Assembly: GCF_001650905.1 (NCBI RefSeq)
Contig: NZ_LXYG01000020.1
Span: forward strand, 1-64,000
Direction: 5' to 3'
Source: Balneola sp. EhC07
Lineage (GTDB): Bacteria; Bacteroidota; Rhodothermia; Balneolales; Balneolaceae
DNA: 64,000 nt
In this document: in pieces, positions 26,370-36,169 of the stretch
Layout: every line of letters starts with the position of its first letter
How positions within the stretch are numbered: position 1 is the first letter of the stretch
Made by a program: the position numbers and the translations under genes
Notes under the pieces: model-generated
Seen by the model: the letters and a program-made list of their open reading frames with translations, nothing else
Told to the model about the DNA's origin: nothing
The model's database searches: none

Positions 26370-27125
26370 ATGGCTTCATCAAAAAAAAGAAAATTTATCC
26401 GTTACTTTTTATTGCTGTTCTGGAGTTCAGTAATTCTGTGGCAATTTTTTCAAATGAATGCACGAGGATTTGATAAAGACAGCGTGCTTGCATCAGATCA
26501 AGATATTCTATTTGCAGAAACCGATGAATACTTGTCTTTTATTCCGCAAACAGATTCAATGAATACTTCCGTATTATTCTTTCCGGGAGCTTTGGTGCAA
26601 CCTGAAGCCTATACCCCACTGGCAAAAAAATTAGCTCAAAAAGGTTATTCTTCTTATATACAAAAGATTCCATTCCGCATTGCCATCACAGATAATATGG
26701 AACAAGAAGCATTGAAAAAGGCATCTGAATTTATAACTAATTCAAAAGAAGGAAACTGGATTGTTGCAGGACATTCACGAGGCGGAAGAATAGCTGCAAA
26801 TTATGCAGCGCAGTATCCACAAACGATTTCAGGATTAATATTGATTGGGACATCACATCCCAAAGAAAAAGATCTTATAAATCTTACTATTCCGGTTTTG
26901 AAAATTTCAGCCAGTGAAGACGGTTTAGCAAGCCCTTCAGAAATAAAACAATTTGCTCATAATTTGCCTTCTAGTACTAAATTTGTAATGATTGAAGGAG
27001 GAAATCACTCACAATTTGGATATTACGGATTTCAATTCGGTGCGGGTTCAGCAATTATAACAAGAGCAGAACAACAAATAATACTACAAGCAGAAATTTT
27101 AGATTACTTAAAACACATCAACTAG
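26370..27125 (+). CDS. Membrane-anchored alpha/beta hydrolase
   Basis: The 251-residue protein has an N-terminal transmembrane anchor or uncleaved signal at about 9-27, then an alpha/beta-hydrolase fold. The nucleophile elbow is GHSRGG near 134-139, with serine as nucleophile, and GNHSQFGYYGFQFG near 213 carries the catalytic histidine. It resembles the PF12695 family. The substrate is unknown; carboxylic esters or lipids are plausible. It follows purE by 56 bases and may be co-transcribed. Confidence 0.75.
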   Translation: MASSKKRKFIRYFLLLFWSSVILWQFFQMNARGFDKDSVLASDQDILFAETDEYLSFIPQTDSMNTSVLFFPGALVQPEAYTPLAKKLAQKGYSSYIQKIPFRIAITDNMEQEALKKASEFITNSKEGNWIVAGHSRGGRIAANYAAQYPQTISGLILIGTSHPKEKDLINLTIPVLKISASEDGLASPSEIKQFAHNLPSSTKFVMIEGGNHSQFGYYGFQFGAGSAIITRAEQQIILQAEILDYLKHIN

Positions 27126-27293
27126 ATTCTAGTTTAGAAAATATCCCACTTACAAAAATAATTGGCGATACGATAATTTAAGCGTACTTTATGCACGGAT
27201 TGGTTCTGATATCTCGACTACGGTATTGAACTACTTGGGTTTAGGGTTGATCTGATCATTCCGAAATTTAGTTTTAACAAGATATATATACAC

Positions 27294-27548
27294 ATGAACA
27301 TTTATGTAGGGAACCTTAGTTACGGAGTTTCTGAAGACAATTTACGGGAAGTATTTGAAGCTTATGGAGAAGTAAGCTCTTGCAAAGTAATCACTGACAA
27401 ATATTCCGGCCGTTCAAAAGGCTTTGGGTTTGTTGAGATGGATAATGATTCAGAAGCACAAGCAGCTATTGATCAATTAGACGGAGCGGAAATCGACGGA
27501 CGTGCAGTTCGTGTAAACGAAGCACGCCCCAGAGAAGACAAAAAGTAA
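27294..27548 (+). CDS. Small RRM RNA-binding protein
   Basis: The 84-residue protein is a single RNA recognition motif: RNP2 IYVGNL at 3-8 and RNP1 KGFGFVEM at 42-49, with aromatic residues in the usual RNA-stacking positions. Small glycine-poor RRM proteins like this are found in Bacteroidota and cyanobacteria, where they are often cold- or stress-linked. A 168-base leader, locally richer in G and C than its flanks, precedes it, and an intrinsic terminator follows 28 bases after the stop. RNA targets are unknown. Confidence 0.95.
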   Translation: MNIYVGNLSYGVSEDNLREVFEAYGEVSSCKVITDKYSGRSKGFGFVEMDNDSEAQAAIDQLDGAEIDGRAVRVNEARPREDKK

Positions 27549-27576
27549 TTAGCTTTTTCTCTTTTTAATGAATTTA

Positions 27577-27607
27577 ACCCGATCTGAAAACAGGTCGGGT
27601 TTTTTTG
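27577..27607 (+). terminator. Intrinsic terminator of the RRM gene
   Basis: ACCCGATCTG pairs with CAGGTCGGGT (one wobble) around an AAAA loop, followed by a T-run. Confidence 0.85.
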
Positions 27608-27688
27608 TGCCTGAATTTTCAGTAACATTTTTTCTTTGATTCAGTATCACTCAAACATAATAAAAACTTAAATCAACGGAGCACAATC

Positions 27689-28009
27689 ATGATCATGTCA
27701 ACAACTAACAATTTGGACGGAAGAGAAGTAAAGAAATATCTGGGAGTGGTAACCGGAGAAGCGATCTTAGGAGCTAATATCTTTAAAGACTTTTTTGCAG
27801 GCATCAGAGACATTGTTGGTGGTAGATCTGCTGCTTATGAGCGTGAACTTCAGGAAGCCAGAAGATTAGCTTTCGGAGAAATGGAAGACAAAGCCTCCAG
27901 AGTTGGCGCTACTGCAATTATCGGTATCGACATTGATTACGAAACTATTGGTGCCAACGGAAGCATGCTGATGGTGTCAGTAAGCGGAACTGCGGTACTT
28001 GCTGAATAA
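27689..28009 (+). CDS. YbjQ-family (UPF0145) protein
   Basis: The 106-residue protein matches the YbjQ/UPF0145 heavy-metal-binding-domain family, with [26 protein letters not shown] and [16 protein letters not shown] as the diagnostic parts. The ATG at 27689 has an ACGGAG ribosome site 7 bases upstream, so I prefer it to the ATG at 27695. The family forms pentameric barrels; its role is unclear despite the name. It is a single-gene unit ending in a hairpin shared with dnaJ on the other strand. Confidence 0.85.
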   Translation: MIMSTTNNLDGREVKKYLGVVTGEAILGANIFKDFFAGIRDIVGGRSAAYERELQEARRLAFGEMEDKASRVGATAIIGIDIDYETIGANGSMLMVSVSGTAVLAE

Positions 28010-28014
28010 GATCT

Positions 28015-28061
28015 AACCACAGAGAACACTGAGTTTAACATTCTCTGTGACCTCTGTGGTT
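28015..28061. terminator. Long hairpin between convergent YbjQ-family gene and dnaJ
   Basis: AACCACAGAG pairs with CTCTGTGGTT, enclosing imperfect CACTGAG/TTCTCTGTGA repeats. The arms resemble the ACCACAGAG-type repeats found in many bacterial genomes. It lies between the two stop codons, so it may terminate both strands, although neither side has a long T-run. Confidence 0.5.
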
Positions 28062-28067
28062 TATCGA

Positions 28068-29246
28068 TTACCCGAAAACGTCTTTCATTTTTGAAAAGAA
28101 TCCTTTTTCCTGCTGTTTCATATTTACAGCATCAAAGTTTTCTGATTCTCTAAAGCTTTCCATTGCTTTACGTTGTTTATCAGTTAGTTCGCTTGGCATA
28201 TAAACATTTACTCTAAGTAATTGATCTCCTGTTCCTGAATTATTCAAACCAACTATTCCTTTGCCACGCATACGAAGAAGTTTACCAGGCTGAGTTCCTT
28301 CTTCGATCTTGAGTTTTGCTTTTCCTTTAAGTGTCGGCACCTGAACTTCTGTTCCTAAGACTGCATCAGGTATACTTAAATTTAAGTTGTAATAGATATT
28401 ATTTCCTTCTCTTTCAAAGTGCTCATGCTCTTTTTCTTCTATAAGAACAATAAGATCCCCGGCAGGTCCACCTCTTCTTCCGGCATTTCCTTGACTGCGA
28501 AGAGTAATGTAGTTTCCGTTTGAAACGCCTGAAGGAATATTGATCTTAACGGTTTCTTCACCCTTGATCCTTCCTTCTCCTACACATTTAGAACACTTGG
28601 TTTTAATGATCCTTCCATCACCGCTACAAGTAGGGCATGGTTGTACATTTACCATTTGTCCAAGCATAGTTCGGGTAACCTGACGAACTTCTCCCATTCC
28701 ATTACAAGTTCCGCAAGTTTCAAAGTCTGAATCTGTCTCAGCACCGGTACCGGTACATTTATCACATATCAGCTGCTTCTTTATCTTTAATTTCTTTTCT
28801 GTACCAAAAGCGATTTCATTTAGCTCGAGCGGCATTCTGATCTTCATGTCAGAGCCCGGTGTTCCCGGCTGACGTCTTCCACCTCTTCCTCTGGATTGAC
28901 CACCAAAGCTTTGCTCTCCGAAAAATCCGCTCCCGAAAATATCCCCGAAGCGACTGAAAATGTCTTCGAAGCCCATTCCGTCAAAATCGACTCCACCGCC
29001 TCCGAAACCACCTTGATTACCGTTTACTCCGGCATGGCCGTATTGGTCGTAGCGAGCTCTCTTTTGCGGGTCTCTGAGCACATCATATGCTTCTGATGCT
29101 TCTTTAAATTTCTTTTCAGCTTCGGCATCCCCTTTATTTCTATCCGGGTGATATTTCATCGCCTTTTTGCGATAGGCTTTCTTAAGCTCAGCTTCAGAAG
29201 CTCCTTTGTCTACTTCAAGTATTTCGTAATAATCTCTGTTTGTCAT
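28068..29246 (-). CDS. dnaJ: Chaperone DnaJ
   Basis: The 392-residue co-chaperone stimulates DnaK's ATPase. The J domain has HPD at 33-35. A Gly/Phe-rich linker follows (about 72-125), then four zinc-binding CxxCxGxG repeats: [24 protein letters not shown] and CSKCVGEG. C-terminal substrate domains complete it. It starts 2 bases after grpE, so the two are co-translated. No CIRCE or other heat-shock operator was visible upstream of grpE. Confidence 0.97.
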   Translation of the reverse strand: MTNRDYYEILEVDKGASEAELKKAYRKKAMKYHPDRNKGDAEAEKKFKEASEAYDVLRDPQKRARYDQYGHAGVNGNQGGFGGGGVDFDGMGFEDIFSRFGDIFGSGFFGEQSFGGQSRGRGGRRQPGTPGSDMKIRMPLELNEIAFGTEKKLKIKKQLICDKCTGTGAETDSDFETCGTCNGMGEVRQVTRTMLGQMVNVQPCPTCSGDGRIIKTKCSKCVGEGRIKGEETVKINIPSGVSNGNYITLRSQGNAGRRGGPAGDLIVLIEEKEHEHFEREGNNIYYNLNLSIPDAVLGTEVQVPTLKGKAKLKIEEGTQPGKLLRMRGKGIVGLNNSGTGDQLLRVNVYMPSELTDKQRKAMESFRESENFDAVNMKQQEKGFFSKMKDVFG

Positions 29247-29248
29247 CT

Positions 29249-29830
29249 TTACTGGCTCACTATCACTTTTGCATGCTTAATTACTTTTTCTCCCATTCTG
29301 TAGCCCCGCTCAAGAACCTGAAGAACGGTATCACTTGGAGTTTTTTCATCTGGTGCAGGTTGACGTAACAAAGCATCATGAAGATTCACATCAAAAGGAA
29401 CGTTGATCTCATCGATTTTTTCGATTCCATGCTTGGCAAGAATATCTTCAAATTTACTAGAAACCATTTCAACACCTGCAAGAAAATTCTCATCTACAGC
29501 TGAATCTTTACTTGCATCCAGAGTTCTGAGCAGATCGTCATTAAGTGGTAAAAAGTCTTGAAGCGCTTCAGCTTTTACCTGCTCTCTAAGTTGAAAACGC
29601 TCTTTCTGAACTCTCTTTCTAACATTTTCAAGTTCAGCAGCTTTCCGAAGTACGGAATCTTTGGCTACAGCTAATTCACTTTCTAATTCTTCAATCCGAA
29701 GTTCTTTCTCATCTTTAACGTCCTCATCAGAAACCTCTGAAGACTCCGTTTCACTTATTTCTGTTTGATCTTCTTCCAGTACTTCGTTCTCGGAATTTTC
29801 TAAAATTTCTTCTTGCTCTTTATTACTCAT
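29249..29830 (-). CDS. grpE: Nucleotide exchange factor GrpE
   Basis: I use the ATG at 29830 (193 residues; MSNKEQEE) rather than the GTG at 29896. The N-terminus is a long acidic coil rich in Glu, followed by the GrpE core: [30 protein letters not shown] and the C-terminal beta domain [11 protein letters not shown] and [21 protein letters not shown]. It releases ADP from DnaK. It heads the grpE-dnaJ unit; dnaK is not in the window. Confidence 0.94.
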   Translation of the reverse strand: MSNKEQEEILENSENEVLEEDQTEISETESSEVSDEDVKDEKELRIEELESELAVAKDSVLRKAAELENVRKRVQKERFQLREQVKAEALQDFLPLNDDLLRTLDASKDSAVDENFLAGVEMVSSKFEDILAKHGIEKIDEINVPFDVNLHDALLRQPAPDEKTPSDTVLQVLERGYRMGEKVIKHAKVIVSQ

Positions 29831-29934
29831 TGATGTCTTTAAAATGGGGTTCTGTTTTCTAGAATATTTAGCAAATATAATGCCAGCACCAGTCACTTTT
29901 TCTTTAATGACAATCTTTCGGGAATAAAACCCAT

Positions 29935-29966
29935 AAAAAAACCCATCAGTTTACCTGATGGGTTTT
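29935..29966 (-). terminator. Intrinsic terminator of the TonB receptor-SGNH unit
   Basis: On the minus strand AAAACCCATCAG pairs with CTGATGGGTTTT around a five-base loop, followed by a seven-T run. It lies 22 bases beyond the SGNH-hydrolase stop. Confidence 0.85.
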
Positions 29967-29987
29967 AAACTTCTGTTAAAAGAGGTT

Positions 29988-31490
29988 CTATTGCTGACTC
30001 AAGCAATCTCCGGCACAAACTGAAACACTTGATTTATTCAGCACATTTATTGCGGGAAGATTTGATCCAAATTTTGCTTCAATAGTTGCGATGATTTCAT
30101 TCACAATTAAAGCATTTCCTCTTGGGTTTGGATGAATTCCATCCGTTGAAAGAACTCCTGTTGGAGCAAAGTCAGGTGATAGATCTACACCGTCAACAGT
30201 AATTCCTGGAACTCCATCACTTAAACCAAATAAGTCAGCGAAAACTCCGGTCGCAGAATTTGTATCATACAAAGTTAACCTACTTGAATTTGCAGCGACA
30301 ACCTGTGCCATTATTGCGTTAAAAGTCTGGCGGCTAGTTTCGATTTCTTGTAACTCGGATGGAATCAAAACGAAACGATCTTCAACCGCATCCTGCAACC
30401 CATAAGCTCCTTCACCAAACGCATCTACCCCTAGCAGAGAGCCTAGTGAAAGAATAGTCAGATCCGTTGGTTCAGATTGTCTCAATGGTGGTAATCCAAA
30501 AGCACTTAAATCAGTTAATGTTTCATCTTCCATTACAAAAGCATTAGCTCCTGCTGCAAAAGAAATCATTCTTCTATCTGCTTCTGCTTGGGTAATAGCA
30601 CCTGCAGTAGCTGCTTGCTGAACACCATTATTATAATCTGAATAACCTTGAGTAACCGCATTTGCAGTAGCCGCATCTAAGGGGACTGGGTTATAGGGTA
30701 CTGCTCTAAAGAAAGCTAGACCTAAGAATGAAGGTATATTAATAACTACCCCATCAGCCGTTGTTTCAGTCATAAGATCCGTAACTACGTCCGTAAATCT
30801 AGTCTGAAAATCTGCATTTGAAGTTAATGCTGCTGAATTTGAAGCTCCTCCTCTTGCATAATCTAGCACATCATTGCTTCCAATCCACAGTGAAAAGAAC
30901 GTTGGATCTGCATTAATAGCATCTCCAAGAACAGTAGATGCTCCCGGATTACTTGCAAACCTTCCGTAAAAAGGATTATTTGCAGTTGCAGGATCTCTTA
31001 GTTGCCCCACAGTTACACCCGGAACTCCGAAATTGTTCAAAGCGGGACCAGTATAAGCCGTTGGAGCTTCTCCATTAATCACCGGGGATGGAATCCTTGC
31101 ATCAGTATCCAATTTAAATCTACCAAAAGTAATTCCGTTACTTGGATTAGGACTGATTCCTATATTATATCCGTTTTCAGAATTAATTACAGGTTGATTA
31201 AATGTATAATCTCCGTCAACAGTAGCTGCAAAACTAGTGGCTAAAATTGCACCTATGGAATTAGTTTGACCAATATTATATAACGCTCCATCCATTAAAC
31301 CCGCTGTTAGCGAGTTACCAATAGCTACATAGTTAGAAAAGTCAGCGCTTCCGGATGTATAAGTTGGAGGCGTCGGAAGAGGGTTATCTTCCAGCTGATC
31401 ATTTACGAGTGAGTCTTCTATACCATCACAAGAATATGAAATCAATCCTGTGACGATCAGTAATAAAAATAATTTATTTAATTTCTTCAT
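29988..31490 (-). CDS. SGNH/GDSL-family lipoprotein
   Basis: The 500-residue lipoprotein has lipobox LISYSC and an SGNH-hydrolase fold. Block I reads GNSLTAG instead of GDSL, block III gives WIGSNDVLDYA near 200-210, and block V is STDGIHPNPRGNALI near 447-460, which carries the catalytic His. The Asp-to-Asn change in block I is common in this outer-membrane subfamily. It is directly downstream of the large TonB receptor with a 15-base gap; the pair probably handles an esterified or lipid substrate at the outer membrane. It ends with a clear terminator. Confidence 0.82.
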   Translation of the reverse strand: MKKLNKLFLLLIVTGLISYSCDGIEDSLVNDQLEDNPLPTPPTYTSGSADFSNYVAIGNSLTAGLMDGALYNIGQTNSIGAILATSFAATVDGDYTFNQPVINSENGYNIGISPNPSNGITFGRFKLDTDARIPSPVINGEAPTAYTGPALNNFGVPGVTVGQLRDPATANNPFYGRFASNPGASTVLGDAINADPTFFSLWIGSNDVLDYARGGASNSAALTSNADFQTRFTDVVTDLMTETTADGVVINIPSFLGLAFFRAVPYNPVPLDAATANAVTQGYSDYNNGVQQAATAGAITQAEADRRMISFAAGANAFVMEDETLTDLSAFGLPPLRQSEPTDLTILSLGSLLGVDAFGEGAYGLQDAVEDRFVLIPSELQEIETSRQTFNAIMAQVVAANSSRLTLYDTNSATGVFADLFGLSDGVPGITVDGVDLSPDFAPTGVLSTDGIHPNPRGNALIVNEIIATIEAKFGSNLPAINVLNKSSVSVCAGDCLSQQ

Positions 31491-31505
31491 TGTTATATCC
31501 TTTTC

Positions 31506-34403
31506 TTAATTCAAGAATTGATCAAATGTTAGAGAGAAGTAGTAAATAGCTCCTAAAGTCGGATTACCAAACGACGTTTCGTATCGTTCATTTAGAATAT
31601 TGCTTCCTCCGAATTTCAAGATCGTATTTGCTGATGGAAGCTTGTAACTGATTTGAGCATCCAGCGTTCCGTAAGCCGGTACAACTCCATCACCAAAGGA
31701 AGAATCCCAGTAATAAGCATCCTGCCATCTGTATACCATATTGAAACCAATATTTTCGATGAAGTTTCTATTCTCTAATCTTACGTTATATCTCCACTTC
31801 GGAGTATTGTAGCTAGATCGGAATCCTTGATCACGTAGATCCTGCTCACTTATTAGCTCATTATAAGCTACGTTACCACCTAACTTATAGCCTCCGTCAA
31901 AAGAATAGTCCATACTTACTCCAAATCCTTGTGACTTAACTTCTCCATCAGCGTTTACATCAAATCCGAATTCCTGAGTATCCACCCCACCTTGTATGAT
32001 ATCATCTTTTCCGGCATCACTATCTGCATCGAAAGCACCAGGATCTTCGGTTAAACCATTTGGAATACCTTGTACAAACTGTATTTCAGCTATGAAATCT
32101 GTGTACTGGCTGTAGTAATAGTACGCGTCAACTAATAAACGGTCTGTTACAAAACCCTTGTATCCAACTTCGTAAGTACTGATTTTTTCGGTTTTGAAAT
32201 CATCGAATTCCACCGCTTCTAGCATGGCTCTAGCTGCAGCGTCGTCTCCATTTTGATTAAATTCGGCTTGAGCAGCGCCTACACTTTGTGCAGTATAAAC
32301 TGTATTGGTTTCAAATCTGTAACGGTCAACCAGATCCTGATTACTACCTATAAGCAATCTGGTTACTACATCAAGTTTAATAAACTGATCCTGAGTAGTC
32401 GGCATTCTAAATCCGTTTTGATAAGAAGCTCTGAAGTTATGACGATCTGCGGCTGTATAAATTGCAGAAACTCTTGGTGAGAACTGTCCGTCAAAATATT
32501 CGTTCTTGTCGTAACGAACAGATGCAGAAAGATTTAAATCATCTTCCATAAAGTTTTTTGAACCTTGAAGATAACCTCCGAATTCATTGATCCCATATTC
32601 ATCTCCGTTGTTATCTAACGCAAATAATGTACCTTCAGAATCCAAAGCGTAAATACGATAATTTACACCACCAATAAGCTCAAGAGTAGCAGGATCAATT
32701 ATATTAGAGAAATTATAAAGTCCCTCTACATGATACATATCTGACTTATCAAGAAATTTTGCTCCGCCAGCAGAAATTGGTGTAGATCTGAGACTCGCTT
32801 CCAGATCAGCAAAGTTCTGGGTTCCCGGTAAGTAATCCTGCTGATTTGCAGTGGCTTGTTGTTGAGCAGACGCATGAGCTTGCTCTACTGAAGCACCTTG
32901 AGATCTTGCTCCTAAAAATGTTTGGAAATAAGGAGTCAGGTATGCAGTTTGATTAATTCTTGTAGCAACCGTATTTGCTGCATAAGAATCTCCCGCATCT
33001 TCCTGAGTAGTATAAGCTCTTAAAAAGAAATTAGGGTTTCTGAGTTCTACTTTAGCGGTCCAGATATTGAAATCATCTAATACAAAACGATCGTTTGCAG
33101 TGTATACCGTACTACCAAAACCTGTGTTATATTGTCCCAGAATTTCGTAGTTATCATTGAGACGATAATGTAAAGCTGCTCCAAGTTTTAAACTTTCAGT
33201 TGTATTGTCTACAAAAGAATTTTCAGCAAAACCCGGTGCAGAAAAAGCTCCGTCTCTTCCATCCGGCACTAATGATCTTAATGCCTCAACCTGAGCACCT
33301 GTTGCCATATCTTCCGGGGAAGCATTTGGATCTTTTCCTGCCCTTATCAAACCATCAGCTATGGCTCCAAGAGTAAACACATCATCGCCATAAATATTTA
33401 CTCCGTTGAATACACGAGCTCCGTTTCTTTCTGTAGCCCCACGCTCTACAACTCCACCTGTTACAAAACTCTGATCTCTTCTATCCTGAGCAACAAAATC
33501 CTGAGCTTTTAAATAAGAAGCAGTGAATTTAAATGCGAATTTATCATTAAAAGCATCCGCATATCTCAAATCATAAGACTGGTATACCTGAGGTCCGTCC
33601 TCAACATTGCTGTCAAAATGATTTAAGCCTAATTTAGTATTGAATGAAAGTCCTTTATACTCAAATGGGCTTTTACTATTCATAAGTAAAATACCGTTTA
33701 AAGCATTTGGCCCATATAGCGCTGAAGCAGCACCGGGAATCATTTCTGCACTTTCAAGATCCAGCTCAGAAATACCAACAATGTTACCAACTGCGAAGTT
33801 TAAGCCTGGTGCCTGATTATCGATCCCGTCAATTAACTGTACAAAACGGGTATTACCATTTGATCCAAATCCACGAGTGTTTATAGATTTGAATGTTAAA
33901 CTTTGAGTACTGAAATCAACCCCTTTTAAATTTGCAATTCCATCATAAAAATTTGGGGAAGCTGAAGTTTGGATTTCAATAACATCCATTTTCTCAATTG
34001 AGACCGGAGATTTTAAAATACTTTGTTCAACCCTCGAAGCAGAGACTACAACTTCTTCTCCTAAAAACGTCTGCTCCTGCATTCTGATCTCTAAACCGGT
34101 GGTATTGGCATTAGTAATGTCAACTTCTTCAGTCTGGAATCCAACTATCGAAAAAACCAGAATAAGTGGTGGGTCTTGTTTAATGGAAAGCGAGAACATT
34201 CCATTTCCGTCTGTAGTCGTTCCTATCAATTTATCTTTTACGCGAATATTTACACCCGCAAGTGGCTCTCCGTCAACATCAAGTACCTGACCTGATACTT
34301 CTGTAATTGCTTCTTTTGGCGATAGAGTATTTTTAGCCATAGAAACAAACGAAAATACGAGAACCATGCTTAACCCAAGCATATATCGTATCAATTTATT
34401 CAT
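31506..34403 (-). CDS. TonB-dependent receptor with CarboxypepD_reg-like domain
   Basis: The 965-residue outer-membrane receptor has a signal peptide to about residue 23. A carboxypeptidase-regulatory-like domain follows (VSGQVLDVDGEPLAGVNI at about 37-54 through 115), then the plug (EVVVSASRVEQSILKSPVSI near 119-138 to about 240). A 22-strand-type barrel completes it, ending with an aromatic C-terminus (TFDQFLN). Such receptors import large substrates using TonB-ExbBD energy. It is followed by the SGNH lipoprotein gene, in the manner of receptor-lipoprotein pairs, but no SusD homologue is present. Upstream lies a strong LacI-type operator candidate. Confidence 0.9.
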   Translation of the reverse strand: MNKLIRYMLGLSMVLVFSFVSMAKNTLSPKEAITEVSGQVLDVDGEPLAGVNIRVKDKLIGTTTDGNGMFSLSIKQDPPLILVFSIVGFQTEEVDITNANTTGLEIRMQEQTFLGEEVVVSASRVEQSILKSPVSIEKMDVIEIQTSASPNFYDGIANLKGVDFSTQSLTFKSINTRGFGSNGNTRFVQLIDGIDNQAPGLNFAVGNIVGISELDLESAEMIPGAASALYGPNALNGILLMNSKSPFEYKGLSFNTKLGLNHFDSNVEDGPQVYQSYDLRYADAFNDKFAFKFTASYLKAQDFVAQDRRDQSFVTGGVVERGATERNGARVFNGVNIYGDDVFTLGAIADGLIRAGKDPNASPEDMATGAQVEALRSLVPDGRDGAFSAPGFAENSFVDNTTESLKLGAALHYRLNDNYEILGQYNTGFGSTVYTANDRFVLDDFNIWTAKVELRNPNFFLRAYTTQEDAGDSYAANTVATRINQTAYLTPYFQTFLGARSQGASVEQAHASAQQQATANQQDYLPGTQNFADLEASLRSTPISAGGAKFLDKSDMYHVEGLYNFSNIIDPATLELIGGVNYRIYALDSEGTLFALDNNGDEYGINEFGGYLQGSKNFMEDDLNLSASVRYDKNEYFDGQFSPRVSAIYTAADRHNFRASYQNGFRMPTTQDQFIKLDVVTRLLIGSNQDLVDRYRFETNTVYTAQSVGAAQAEFNQNGDDAAARAMLEAVEFDDFKTEKISTYEVGYKGFVTDRLLVDAYYYYSQYTDFIAEIQFVQGIPNGLTEDPGAFDADSDAGKDDIIQGGVDTQEFGFDVNADGEVKSQGFGVSMDYSFDGGYKLGGNVAYNELISEQDLRDQGFRSSYNTPKWRYNVRLENRNFIENIGFNMVYRWQDAYYWDSSFGDGVVPAYGTLDAQISYKLPSANTILKFGGSNILNERYETSFGNPTLGAIYYFSLTFDQFLN

Positions 34404-34510
34404 AGTTCTAATCCTGATTTATTAATGTTGTAGTCTTTTAAACTTTTTGCGTCACCGATGAATTTATTAAATGACACACTTTAGCAAAGAAACGTCGGTT
34501 TGTCGGATAA

Positions 34511-34524
34511 TGCAAGCGCTTTCA
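34511..34524. promoter_or_regulatory. LacI/GalR-family-like operator upstream of the TonB receptor
   Basis: TGCAAGCGCTTTCA fits every fixed position of the pattern TGNAANCGNTTNCA. It lies 108 bases upstream of the receptor start and 92 bases before the divergent SGNH hydrolase. Sites of this type control sugar-utilisation genes in many bacteria, which would suit a receptor-hydrolase pair, but the regulator gene is not in the window. Confidence 0.45.
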
Positions 34525-34615
34525 TAAATAAAAAATCAAAAAACAGTCATACGCTTATGCATGATTTAATTCATTTTAAATCATTATTATCTATCCGAAT
34601 AATTAAAATAATCTC

Positions 34616-35308
34616 ATGTTTAAAAAAACTCATCTCTCAATCTTATTTCTTTTTTGCTGTCTGACAATTTCATGTGCTCAGAAAAACAGCATTTCATATT
34701 TGGCATTAGGTGACTCATACACTATTGGAGAAGCTGTTTCGGAAGATCAACGCTGGCCTGTTCAATTAACTGAAAAACTTAATGAAGCAGGGATTAAGGT
34801 TAACGATCCGTTAATTATTGCCAAGACCGGCTGGACAACCAATGAGTTGCAAGAAGCAATTGCAGAAAAAAATCCGAAAACTGATTATGATTTAGTTTCG
34901 CTTTTGATTGGCGTAAATAATCAATACCGAGGCTATCCTATTGATCAATACAAAAAGGAATTTAAAGAGTTATTGCTTCAAGCTGTTGCATTCGCTGATG
35001 GAGATAGCACCAAAGTATTTGTAGTTTCAATACCTAATTATGGCGTTACTCCTTTCGGTATAGAAAAGGGAGAAGAGAAAATAAGGCAAGAATTATTGGT
35101 TTATGATGCAATTGCTGATTCTATTTCATCAGAAATGAATATTCCGTTTGTAAATATCACTCCGGTTTCTGAGAAAGCGAAAGAAGACTCAACATATATA
35201 GCTTCGGATCAATTGCACCCTTCAGGTAAACAATACAAAGAATGGGTTGATCTGATTCTTCCGGAGGTAAAAATGGTTTTAAAAAAAACTTCTCAGAATA
35301 GTAACTAA
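34616..35308 (+). CDS. SGNH hydrolase lipoprotein
   Basis: The 230-residue protein has lipobox LTISC, so it is probably lipid-anchored, and an SGNH fold: block I LGDSYTIG near 32-39 with the nucleophilic serine, block III LIGVNNQYRG near 98-107, and block V SDQLHPSGKQY near 198-208 with the catalytic Asp-x-x-His. It is divergent from the TonB receptor, and a second SGNH gene sits in that receptor's operon. The substrate is unknown. The putative operator between the two may serve both. Confidence 0.85.
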   Translation: MFKKTHLSILFLFCCLTISCAQKNSISYLALGDSYTIGEAVSEDQRWPVQLTEKLNEAGIKVNDPLIIAKTGWTTNELQEAIAEKNPKTDYDLVSLLIGVNNQYRGYPIDQYKKEFKELLLQAVAFADGDSTKVFVVSIPNYGVTPFGIEKGEEKIRQELLVYDAIADSISSEMNIPFVNITPVSEKAKEDSTYIASDQLHPSGKQYKEWVDLILPEVKMVLKKTSQNSN

Positions 35309-35391
35309 CATGAAGATGTAATTTCTGAGTTATTACAATCCGTTATCTTTTGGATAATTCAGACTATTAATAAATTTTCAAATATATAACT

Positions 35392-36129
35392 ATGGACAGA
35401 TTCAATAATATTTATTCAAAAAATATCCGCCTTATCCCTGCAGTCCTATTTCTACTCTTTAGTATTAATTGTTCAACAATGGCTCAACCTGTTGCTGAAA
35501 ACTCTCAAAGAACTATTTCCATTAATATGTCGGCAACTGAATTGATTCCCGCCGATCTGATCATTTTTTCAATTAATATTAACGCCGAAGAAAAAACACC
35601 TGAAGCTGCTTTTGATACTCATAAAAAAAGAGAGGCTGTTTTGGCTTCCCTTCTAAAGGAATTTGATATCAAAGAAGAGGATATCAATTTTGAGCCGATC
35701 AGAATGAATAAGAGAACCAACTACAATAATCGCCAGGAAGAGGTTACTGTTAATACTAATCAGCAAGTTTCAGTTAGTTTCTCCGACTTTGAGATCTATG
35801 AAAAAATTCAGGTAAGCTTGATCAAGAATGGCTTTGATTCTTTTAACGGGAGCTTTTCGTCCTCAAAACTCGATGAAGGAAAAGATAAAGCATTGATCTC
35901 AGCAATTCAGAAAGCTAAAGAAAGAGCTGCATTCATCGCTGAACAATCCGGCGTGAAGTTAGGTGAGATAACTACCATCAACTATTCCGAGCATCAAGTA
36001 AATTACCCATCGATGTTTATGGAAGCAGATATGGGGCTATTTAAATCTGAAGCTCCTTCAATGATGGATTTTGCTCAGACTGTTTCTGTTACCGCAAATA
36101 TAACTATAGTATTCCAGATTGAAGATTAA
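35392..36129 (+). CDS. SIMPL-domain (DUF541) periplasmic protein
   Basis: The 245-residue protein has a signal peptide ending around MAQP and then a SIMPL/DUF541 domain with ISINMSATELIPADLIIFSININ and the KAKERAAFIAEQSGVKLGEI helix. The family forms periplasmic beta-rich oligomers, possibly with chaperone or stress functions; its biochemical role is not established. It follows the SGNH gene by 83 bases and ends with a terminator that overlaps the end of the convergent kinase gene. Confidence 0.85.
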   Translation: MDRFNNIYSKNIRLIPAVLFLLFSINCSTMAQPVAENSQRTISINMSATELIPADLIIFSININAEEKTPEAAFDTHKKREAVLASLLKEFDIKEEDINFEPIRMNKRTNYNNRQEEVTVNTNQQVSVSFSDFEIYEKIQVSLIKNGFDSFNGSFSSSKLDEGKDKALISAIQKAKERAAFIAEQSGVKLGEITTINYSEHQVNYPSMFMEADMGLFKSEAPSMMDFAQTVSVTANITIVFQIED

Positions 36130-36137
36130 CCGTTAAG

Positions 36138-36169
36138 TATCTAGGCTTTAATCGCCTAGATATTTTTTT
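36138..36169 (+). terminator. Terminator of the SIMPL gene, overlapping the kinase's last codons
   Basis: TATCTAGGC pairs perfectly with GCCTAGATA around a seven-base loop and is followed by seven Ts. The right half of the hairpin lies in the coding 3' end of the hybrid kinase gene on the other strand. Confidence 0.8.

Noticed and set aside
29831-29896. GTG start extending GrpE by 22 residues
   Set aside because: The ATG at 29830 gives a typical acidic GrpE N-terminus; the extension is not conserved-looking.
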